A stretch of DNA of 48,408 nt, from positions 1 through 48,408 of the forward strand of contig NZ_VICE01000154.1 of NCBI RefSeq assembly GCF_006546775.1, given 5' to 3'. Numbering within the stretch: position 1 is the first letter of the stretch; every line of letters begins with the position of its first letter. Below are positions 41,006 to 48,408 of the stretch, piece after piece. Below the pieces are notes generated by a model. The model was not told the DNA's origin, searched no databases, and was given only the letters and a program-made list of their open reading frames with translations. The translations under genes and the position numbers were made by a program. This DNA is from Marilutibacter aestuarii. GTDB taxonomy: Bacteria; Pseudomonadota; Gammaproteobacteria; Xanthomonadales; Xanthomonadaceae.

Positions 41006-43855
41006 TTACAGCTTGGCGCGCTGTGCGACCAGGGCGTCGTGCTGCCGGGTCCAGTCGGCCAGGCGCTCGCGCTCCTGCTCCACCACCGCGGCCGGCGCGT
41101 TGGCCACGAAGGTGGCATTGCCCAGCTTGCCGTTGCACTTGGCGATCTCGCCCGTCACGCGCTTGATTTCCTTGTCCAGGCGCGAACGCTCGGCGCCGAG
41201 GTCGACCAGGCCTTCCAGCGGCACCAGCAGCTTCAGATCGCCGACCACCGCGGCCGCCGCGGGCGGCGCTTCGGCGCCGTCCTCCAGGGCCTCGATCCGC
41301 TCCAGGCGGTTCAGGAAGCGCAGCTGCGAGCCGAACCGGGCAATGCGCGCGTGGTCGGCCGGACCGCCGCCCGCCAGCAGCAGCGGCACCTGGCGGGTGG
41401 GCGCGACGTTGAGTTCACTGCGCACGCGGCGCAGGGCCGAGACCATCGACTTGAGCCAGGCCACGTCGATCTCGGCCGCCTGGAAGCCATCGACGTCCAG
41501 CTCGCCGGCGGTCGGGTAGGGCCGGCGCATGATCGTGCCCGCCAGGCCCAGGCGTGGCGCGACCGCCTGCCACAGCTCCTCGGTCACGAACGGCACCAGC
41601 GGATGCAGCAGCGAGAGCAGGCGCTCGAGCACGTGCAGCAGGGTGTGGCGGGTGCTGTCGGCGGCGTCGGCGTCGTCGCCGCCCAGCGCCGGCTTGGACA
41701 GCTCGACGAACCAGTCGCAGAAGTCGTTCCAGGCGAACTCGTAGAGCACCTGGCTGAGCAGGTCGAAACGGTAGTCGGCGAAGTGGCGCGCGGCCTCGGC
41801 GGCGGTCTGGTCGAGGCGGGCAAGGATCCAGCGCTCGGTCTCGGTCCGCGGTTGCGGCACGCCCTCGAACACGCGGTCCTCGGTGTTCATCAGCACGAAC
41901 CGGGTCGCGTTCCACAACTTGTTGCAGAAGTTCTTGTAGCCCTCGGCGCGGCCGAGGTCGAACTTTATGTCGCGACCCGGGCCGGCGAGCGCGGCCAGGG
42001 TGAAGCGCAGCGCGTCGGCGCCGAAGGCGGGAATGCCCTCGGGGAATTCGCGGCGGGTCGCCTTCTCGATCTTCTCGGCCATCCTCGGCTGCATCAGTCC
42101 CGAGGTCCGCTTGGCGACGAGCGCGTCGGCGCTGATGCCGTCGATCAGGTCCAGCGGATCGAGCACGTTGCCCTTGGACTTGGACATCTTCTGGCCATGC
42201 GAATCGCGCACCAGGCCGGTGATGTAGACATCGCGGAACGGCACTTCACCGGTGAAGTGGTCGCTCATCATGATCATCCGGGCGACCCAGAAGAAGATGA
42301 TGTCGAAACCGGTGACCAGTACCGACGAGGGCAGGAAGCGGTCGAAGCCGCGTGCGGCCATCGCCTCCGGGTCCGGCCAGCCCAGCGTGCTGAACGGCCA
42401 CAGCGCGGAGGAGAACCAGGTCTCCAGCACGTCGGCGTCCTGGCGCAGCGCGACCTCGTCGCCCAGCGCGTTCATCGCCCGCACCTCGGCCTCGTCGCGG
42501 CCGACGTAGGCCTTCCCGGCATCGTCGTACCAGGCGGGGATGCGATGGCCCCACCAGAGCTGCCGGCTGATGCACCAGTCCTGGATGTTCTCCATCCAGT
42601 GGCGGTAGGTGTTGATCCAGTTGCCGGGCACGAAGCGGACGTCGCCGGGCTTTCCATCGGTGCCGGCCGCCAGTTCGAGGCCGCGTGCGCCGAGCGCGTC
42701 CATCTTCACGAACCACTGGTCGGTCAGGTAGGGCTCGATGGCCTGCCCGCTGCGATCGCCGCGCGGCACCTGCAGTTTGTGCGCCTTCTCCTCGACCAGC
42801 AGCCCGGCGGCCTCGAGCTCGCCGAGCATCTGCTTGCGCGCGACGTAGCGGTCAAGACCGCGGTAGGCCTCCGGCGCGTTGTCGTTGATCGAGGCATCGG
42901 GCGCCAGGATGCTGATCATCGGCAGGCCATGGCGCTGGCCGACCTGGTAGTCGTTGAAGTCGTGCGCGGGCGTGACCTTGACCACGCCGGTGCCGAAGTC
43001 GCGCTCGACGTAGGCGTCGGCGATCACCGGGATGCGGCGGCCGCTCAGCGGCAGCTCGACCGTGGCGCCGACCAGCGCGGCGTAGCGCGCGTCGTCCGGG
43101 TGCACCATCACCGCGGTGTCGCCGAGCATGGTCTCCGGTCGCGTCGTGGCGACCACGAGGTAGTCGCGGCGCTCGCGCAGGAGCTCGTTGCCGTCGGCGT
43201 CGAGCTCGACGTGCTCGTAGTCCGCGCCATCGGCCAGCGGGTAACGGATCGACCACAGGAAACCGTCTTCTTCCTGGTTGACGACTTCCAGGTCGGAGAT
43301 CGCCGTCTTCAGCACCGGATCCCAGTTGACCAGGCGCTGCCCGCGGTAGATCAGGCCTTCCTGGTGCAGGCGGACGAAGGCCTCGACCACGGCACCGGCC
43401 GGCATGTCGTCCATCGTGAAGACCTTGCGGGTCCAGTCGCCGGAGGTGCCGATGCGGCGCATCTGCCGCTCGATGGTGTCGCCCGAGTGCGCCTTCCACT
43501 CCCAGACCTTGCCGATGAAGCCCTCGCGGCCAAGGGAATCGCGCGTGTCGCCCTTGCCCTCGGCGGCGAGGTTGCGCGAAACCACCATCTCGGTGGCGAT
43601 GCCGGCATGGTCGCTGCCCATCTGCCACAGCACGTCGAAGCCGCGCATGCGGTGGTAGCGCACCAGCGCGTCCATCAGGGTGTGCTGGAAGGCGTGGCCC
43701 ATGTGCAGGGTGCCGGTGACGTTCGGCGGTGGCAGCAGGATGCAGTACGGCTCGCCTTCGCCGGACGGCGCGAACACGCCGCTGGACTCCCACTGCTCAT
43801 AGAGGCGGGATTCGAACTGGGTGGGGTCGTAACTGGGGGCGAGGGCGTGGTTCAT
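41006..43855 (-). CDS. valS: Valyl-tRNA synthetase
   Basis: Class I aminoacyl-tRNA synthetase (949 residues, usual length) that charges tRNA-Val. HIGH-type motif [15 protein letters not shown] (residues 42-56), the editing domain with [19 protein letters not shown], and KMSKS in [15 protein letters not shown] (about 556-560). The C-terminal coiled coil ([20 protein letters not shown] and [15 protein letters not shown]) contacts the tRNA. ATG at 43855 is chosen because [20 protein letters not shown] is the conserved start; the longer frame adds an unrelated 30-residue lead. It follows holC by 86 bases on the same strand, the order pepA-holC-valS seen in E. coli. Confidence 0.98.
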   Translation of the reverse strand: MNHALAPSYDPTQFESRLYEQWESSGVFAPSGEGEPYCILLPPPNVTGTLHMGHAFQHTLMDALVRYHRMRGFDVLWQMGSDHAGIATEMVVSRNLAAEGKGDTRDSLGREGFIGKVWEWKAHSGDTIERQMRRIGTSGDWTRKVFTMDDMPAGAVVEAFVRLHQEGLIYRGQRLVNWDPVLKTAISDLEVVNQEEDGFLWSIRYPLADGADYEHVELDADGNELLRERRDYLVVATTRPETMLGDTAVMVHPDDARYAALVGATVELPLSGRRIPVIADAYVERDFGTGVVKVTPAHDFNDYQVGQRHGLPMISILAPDASINDNAPEAYRGLDRYVARKQMLGELEAAGLLVEEKAHKLQVPRGDRSGQAIEPYLTDQWFVKMDALGARGLELAAGTDGKPGDVRFVPGNWINTYRHWMENIQDWCISRQLWWGHRIPAWYDDAGKAYVGRDEAEVRAMNALGDEVALRQDADVLETWFSSALWPFSTLGWPDPEAMAARGFDRFLPSSVLVTGFDIIFFWVARMIMMSDHFTGEVPFRDVYITGLVRDSHGQKMSKSKGNVLDPLDLIDGISADALVAKRTSGLMQPRMAEKIEKATRREFPEGIPAFGADALRFTLAALAGPGRDIKFDLGRAEGYKNFCNKLWNATRFVLMNTEDRVFEGVPQPRTETERWILARLDQTAAEAARHFADYRFDLLSQVLYEFAWNDFCDWFVELSKPALGGDDADAADSTRHTLLHVLERLLSLLHPLVPFVTEELWQAVAPRLGLAGTIMRRPYPTAGELDVDGFQAAEIDVAWLKSMVSALRRVRSELNVAPTRQVPLLLAGGGPADHARIARFGSQLRFLNRLERIEALEDGAEAPPAAAAVVGDLKLLVPLEGLVDLGAERSRLDKEIKRVTGEIAKCNGKLGNATFVANAPAAVVEQERERLADWTRQHDALVAQRAKL

Positions 43856-43941
43856 GGGGGTCCTGGTCCGGGTCTGCCCCGTCGGGCGACGGTCGTCGCC
43901 GAGGGGATGGCCGGCGCCCGCGGGGCGGGGCCGGCACGGGG

Positions 43942-44367
43942 TCACATGTCGTGCTTCTTCACGTCGATGCCAAGGGCCTGGTACTGCTTCCAGCGCTCGC
44001 GCAGGGGGCCGCGCGCGCCTTCGTCGGCCGGTACGACCTCAAGTACGCGCTCGAAAGCGCCTTCCACCGCGGCATCGCGCAGGTTGATGACGATCGGTCG
44101 AAGCGCCACGTCGGCGTCCGGGGTCGCGATGAGCACGTCGGCTTCGTCCTCGTCGACGTCGACCCCGACGATCTGGTGCGGGATGAAGGCATCCGGGTCG
44201 AACGACCACAGCAGGTCGTCGAGCTGCTCGGCCTGGGCGGCGTCGCGCGCCAGGACCAGGGTGGGGACGCCTTTTTCATAGGCCTTGCGGGCGAGCTCGC
44301 AGACCAGGCGCAGGGGCTCCTCGCGGAAGCGCGGCTTGGCGATCAGGTAGAAGTCGGCGCTGGGCAT
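43942..44367 (-). CDS. holC: DNA polymerase III chi subunit
   Basis: Chi subunit (141 residues) of the clamp loader accessory pair chi-psi; it links the polymerase III holoenzyme to single-strand-binding protein. The family pattern is visible: [52 protein letters not shown], and the C-terminal [19 protein letters not shown], which is very typical. It starts at 44367, 122 bases after pepA with a hairpin in the gap, and precedes valS. Its partner psi is probably the gene at 40031. Confidence 0.95.
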   Translation of the reverse strand: MPSADFYLIAKPRFREEPLRLVCELARKAYEKGVPTLVLARDAAQAEQLDDLLWSFDPDAFIPHQIVGVDVDEDEADVLIATPDADVALRPIVINLRDAAVEGAFERVLEVVPADEGARGPLRERWKQYQALGIDVKKHDM

Positions 44368-44419
44368 CTTGGATGGGAGTCGAGGCAGGGAATCGGGAAC
44401 GTGGCGATCAGGCGCGGGA

Positions 44420-44442
44420 GCGACTGCCGTCGGGGCAGTCGC
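44420..44442 (-). terminator. Hairpin between pepA and holC
   Basis: Perfect 9-bp stem GCGACTGCC / GGCAGTCGC with loop GTCGG, 47 bases past the pepA stop. No T-tract, so it may attenuate rather than fully end transcription into holC-valS. Confidence 0.5.
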
Positions 44443-44489
44443 ACGGGCAAGAATGGAGGAGGCTTCTCACCATTCCCTTCCCCCCATTC

Positions 44490-45977
<1,488 letters not shown>

Positions 45978-46012
45978 GAAACAGATTCCCGGGTAAGAAT
46001 GAAGAGTTTCCG

Positions 46013-46018
46013 TACAAT
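46013..46018 (+). promoter_or_regulatory. Possible -10 box for lptFG
   Basis: TACAAT on the plus strand in the pepA-lptF divergent region, 107 bases before lptF. No good -35 is visible at the right distance. Confidence 0.25.
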
Positions 46019-46104
46019 CGGCGGACGGGAGGCCTGCCTGGGCCTGCTGCCAATCCCGGCGCGGCGCCTGCCGTGCCCGCCCGCTGTCGACGAAAGAACC
46101 CCCG

Positions 46105-46133
46105 AGTCTAAAGCAAGCCCGCCCGATGCCGAA
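46105..46133 (-). promoter_or_regulatory. Candidate promoter for pepA
   Basis: Minus strand TTCGGC (46133-46128), 17-base spacer, TAGACT (46110-46105). It overlaps the lptF start codon region, so the divergent genes may interfere with each other. The pattern matches the one before scoA. Confidence 0.4.
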
Positions 46134-47208
46134 GCTTGACCGATATCTGCTGAGCGAATTCGTACAGTCGGTGTTCGCCACCCTGGTGATCCTGCTGATC
46201 GTCTGCGTCGGCGGCGCCCTCACCGACGTGCTCGGCGACATCGCGCGCGGGCGGCTGCCGGCGGGCCTGCTGCTCAGCCAGTTGGGCCTGGTCCTGCTGA
46301 ACTGGCTGCCGGTCATCCTGCCCCTGGCCCTGATGCTCGGCCTGATGCTGGCGATGGGGCGGCTCTACCGGGATGCCGAAATGCCGGTGATCGCCTCGAT
46401 CGGCGTGGGTCCGCGCCGGCTGCTCAGGCCGCTGGCGTGGGTGGTGCTGCCGGTGGTGGCGGTCGTCGCTGCCTGTTCATTGTGGCTGGGCCCGTGGGCC
46501 GAGCGGGTTTCGCGCGAGATGATCAACGAGGCCAATCGCAACCTCATCGTCGCCGGGCTCGAGCCCGGGCGCTTCACCGAGCTGCCCGGCGGCAGCGGCG
46601 TTGCGTTCGTCGGCGAGATGGACGGCGAGGGCCAGCGCTTCGACCGGGTATTCGTCTATCGCAAGCGCGAGGACCGCATCAACGTCGTCACCTCCAACCA
46701 GGGGGAACTCAGGACCGGCGAGGATGGCTTGCGCTACCTGGTCCTGAACAATGGCTTCGAGGTCGAGGGTCCCGGTGCCGGCGGCAAGGATTTCCGGCTG
46801 ATGCGCTATGCCAGCAACGAGGTCCGGATGCCCGCCGGCAAGGAAAAATACGCACTGGACGAGCCGGAGGCGCAGCCCACGCTTGCCCTGGTCGGCGATC
46901 CACGGCCGGAAGCCGGCGCGCAGCTGCACCGCCGACTGGCGCCACCGCTGCTGGCCCTGGCGTTCGCCCTGATGGCCATTCCGCTGGCGCGGAGCATGCC
47001 CCGGCAACCGCGCTACGGCAGCATGCTGCTGGGCTTCCTCGGCTACCTGGTCGGCGTGATGCTGATGCTGGTGGGCACCGGCTGGCTGGCGGGCGGCAAG
47101 ATCCCGCTCGGGCTCGGACTGTGGTGGCTGGTGCTGCCGCTGCTGGCCTTTGGCGCCTGGATCTACCTGCGCGATGGCAGCATGCGCCGGCCGAGGGTGC
47201 GCGCATGA
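46126..47208 (+). CDS. lptF: LPS export ABC transporter permease LptF
   Basis: Inner-membrane permease (360 residues) of the LptB2FG complex that extracts LPS from the membrane and pushes it onto the Lpt bridge. It starts [20 protein letters not shown], the coupling helix and first span. It has about six hydrophobic segments in two groups flanking a periplasmic beta-jellyroll (about 130-260, including [18 protein letters not shown]). [20 protein letters not shown] at the second group is family-typical. It overlaps lptG by 4 bases (ATGA) and is divergent from pepA. Its substrate would include the O-antigen made by the island if that is ligated to LPS. Confidence 0.96.
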   Translation: MPKLDRYLLSEFVQSVFATLVILLIVCVGGALTDVLGDIARGRLPAGLLLSQLGLVLLNWLPVILPLALMLGLMLAMGRLYRDAEMPVIASIGVGPRRLLRPLAWVVLPVVAVVAACSLWLGPWAERVSREMINEANRNLIVAGLEPGRFTELPGGSGVAFVGEMDGEGQRFDRVFVYRKREDRINVVTSNQGELRTGEDGLRYLVLNNGFEVEGPGAGGKDFRLMRYASNEVRMPAGKEKYALDEPEAQPTLALVGDPRPEAGAQLHRRLAPPLLALAFALMAIPLARSMPRQPRYGSMLLGFLGYLVGVMLMLVGTGWLAGGKIPLGLGLWWLVLPLLAFGAWIYLRDGSMRRPRVRA

Positions 47209-48308
47209 GCCGTCCCATGTTCAAGGTCCACGATCTGTACGTCGCTCGCGCCGTGCTCGGGGCGGTGCTGCTGACCTGGGGCGTGCTGCTGGGTCTGGAC
47301 GTCATGCTGGCGCTGGTCAGCGAGCTGAGCGACGTGGGCAAGGGGCGTTACGGCTTCATGCAGGCGCTGGTGTACACCGGCCTCACCGTCCCGCGCCGCG
47401 CCAACTACCTGTTCCCCTATGCGGCGGTGATCGGTTCGCTGATGGCGCTGGGCCAGCTGGCCGCGACCTCCGAACTGACCGCGCTGCGCGCGGTGGGCCT
47501 GTCGCGGCGTCGCATCGGCATCACGGTCGCGGTCGCCGTGGCCCTGCTTACCGCGCTCATGTCGCTCAGTGGCGAAACCCTGGGCCCGGAGGGCCAGCGC
47601 CGGGCCGACGCACTCAAGGCCTCGTCGAAGTCGGACGACATGATCGTGGCGCAGTATTCCGGCGTCTGGGCGCGGGAGGGCGATACCATCCTCAACGCCG
47701 CTGCAGGCCAGGAGCGCGACGACGGCGGCGATCGCTGGATCGAGTTGCACGACGTGCACCTGTACGAATTCGCCGACGACGGCCGCCTGAAATCGATGGC
47801 CCTGGTGAAGGTGGCCGAGCATCGCCCCGGCGGCTGGCTGCTGCGCGACGTCACCCGCACGTATTTCGACGAGCGTTCGGTGACCGAGTCGCACGTGGAC
47901 GAGGAAAAGTGGGAGTCGCGGCTCGATGCGACCGCACTCACGGCCGGTACCGACAGGCCCCGCTACCTGAGCGCCGGCACGCTGCGCGAAGCGATCGAGT
48001 ACCGCAAGCGCAACAATCTCGACGCCAGCGAGTTCGAGGAGCACTACTGGGGTCGCTGGTTCTACCCGCTCAACGTCATCGTGCTGTGCCTGGCCGCGAT
48101 CCCCTTCGCGTTCGGCCTGCTGCGCAGCGGCGGCACCGGCAAGCGCCTGTTCGTCGGCATCCTGTTCGCACTCGGCTTCTACCTGCTGCAGTCGCAGTTC
48201 GTGCAGTTGGCGAAGGTCCTCAAGTTTGACTTCCGAATTGCCTACCTGCTGCCGACCCTGGTGATGGTGGCCGTCTCCGCTTTCCTCTTCCGCCGAAGAT
48301 CGGGGTGA
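47205..48308 (+). CDS. lptG: LPS export ABC transporter permease LptG
   Basis: Second permease (367 residues) of the LptB2FG complex. N-terminal KVHDLYVARAVLGAVLLTWG, then the conserved loop ANYLFPYAAVIGSLMALGQL and TSELTALRAVGLSRRRI (coupling helix contacting LptB). A periplasmic jellyroll (about 130-260) includes GVWAREGDTILNAAA. C-terminal spans include YPLNVIVLCLAAIPFAFGL. The start lies in the ATGA overlap with lptF. A strong hairpin begins at the first base after its stop codon, and a dispersed repeat follows. Confidence 0.96.
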   Translation: MSRPMFKVHDLYVARAVLGAVLLTWGVLLGLDVMLALVSELSDVGKGRYGFMQALVYTGLTVPRRANYLFPYAAVIGSLMALGQLAATSELTALRAVGLSRRRIGITVAVAVALLTALMSLSGETLGPEGQRRADALKASSKSDDMIVAQYSGVWAREGDTILNAAAGQERDDGGDRWIELHDVHLYEFADDGRLKSMALVKVAEHRPGGWLLRDVTRTYFDERSVTESHVDEEKWESRLDATALTAGTDRPRYLSAGTLREAIEYRKRNNLDASEFEEHYWGRWFYPLNVIVLCLAAIPFAFGLLRSGGTGKRLFVGILFALGFYLLQSQFVQLAKVLKFDFRIAYLLPTLVMVAVSAFLFRRRSG

Positions 48309-48347
48309 GGCAAGACCGCTTGCGCGGCACTGCCGCGCGGTCTTGCC
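48309..48347 (+). terminator. Hairpin after lptFG
   Basis: An 11-bp outer stem GGCAAGACCGC / GCGGTCTTGCC plus an inner stem GCGGC-ACT-GCCGC, starting right after the lptG stop codon. The right arm runs into the repeat that follows. Confidence 0.6.
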
Positions 48348-48408
48348 GAACGCCCAGCGCGCTGCGCTGGGCCGGGGGGTGAGGGGACGCGGCTTGCGAA
48401 CCACCGGT
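48344..48408 (+). repeat. Dispersed repeat, copy B (runs off the window)
   Basis: The first 35 bases are identical to 36238-36272, including the 9-bp GCCCAGCGC hairpin; CGCGGCTTGCGAA recurs at 48388-48400. It is cut by the window end. As with copy A it lies directly after a plus-strand gene. Confidence 0.85.

Noticed and set aside
41039-44281. A 1080-codon open frame on the plus strand
   Set aside because: It runs antisense to valS and holC, both certain genes, and shows no motifs.

Overview
The window looks like a chromosome segment from a high-GC member of the Xanthomonadaceae (Lysobacter/Luteimonas/Xanthomonas group). The grounds are the strong G/C third-position bias, the family-typical core genes (etfBA, XanB/ManC-type enzyme, lptFG-pepA-holC-valS, a small lysine-rich H-NS protein) and a polysaccharide island ending next to etfA. 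In Xanthomonas the O-antigen locus is known to sit between metB and etfA. No tRNA, rRNA, CRISPR array, insertion sequence or prophage was recognised. No stretch longer than 300 bases lacks a gene.

Region 1 (1-20645) is an O-antigen/surface-polysaccharide island. A plus-strand run (1-14521) holds: a compact five-gene module (truncated UlaG-like metallo-hydrolase, GT2 glycosyltransferase, CMP-sugar-type cytidylyltransferase, D-2-hydroxyacid dehydrogenase, short-chain dehydrogenase); a lower-GC pair (pyruvyl transferase and an 817-residue two-domain transferase); gmd-fcl for GDP-L-fucose; a coiled-coil protein of unknown role; and a 961-residue double GT2 enzyme. A convergent minus-strand run (20645 down to 14594) of six nearly overlapping genes encodes a GT4 transferase, a methyltransferase, a flippase-like membrane protein, a DPM1/GtrB-like GT2, a GT-C-like membrane transferase and an unknown membrane-tethered protein. 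No Wzx, Wzy, Wzm or Wzt was recognised here, so export and polymerisation genes probably lie to the left.

Region 2 (20685-31208) is mostly metabolism: etfA and etfB, a hexose-phosphate mutarotase-like protein, bifunctional manC (GDP-mannose supply for gmd-fcl), a two-subunit 3-oxoacid CoA-transferase, a secreted metzincin protease with six 48-residue FG-GAP-like repeats, ETF-ubiquinone oxidoreductase (which takes electrons from EtfAB) and alkB.

Region 3 (31216-48408) is envelope and housekeeping: an MCE-type lipid transport operon (permease with fused STAS-like domain, ATPase, MCE protein, lipoprotein), a ThrE-like exporter, an H-NS-like protein, proS, a DUF4124 protein, pssA, a gene that I argue is a divergent holD, rimI, valS, holC, pepA, and lptF-lptG, whose products deliver LPS to the outer membrane. 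A hairpin-bearing dispersed repeat occurs after thrE and again after lptG.

The best candidates for undescribed biology are the five-gene module at the left edge, which looks like a route to a CMP-activated acidic residue, and the six-gene minus-strand cluster, which looks like a Gtr-type glycan-decoration system with its own flippase-like protein.
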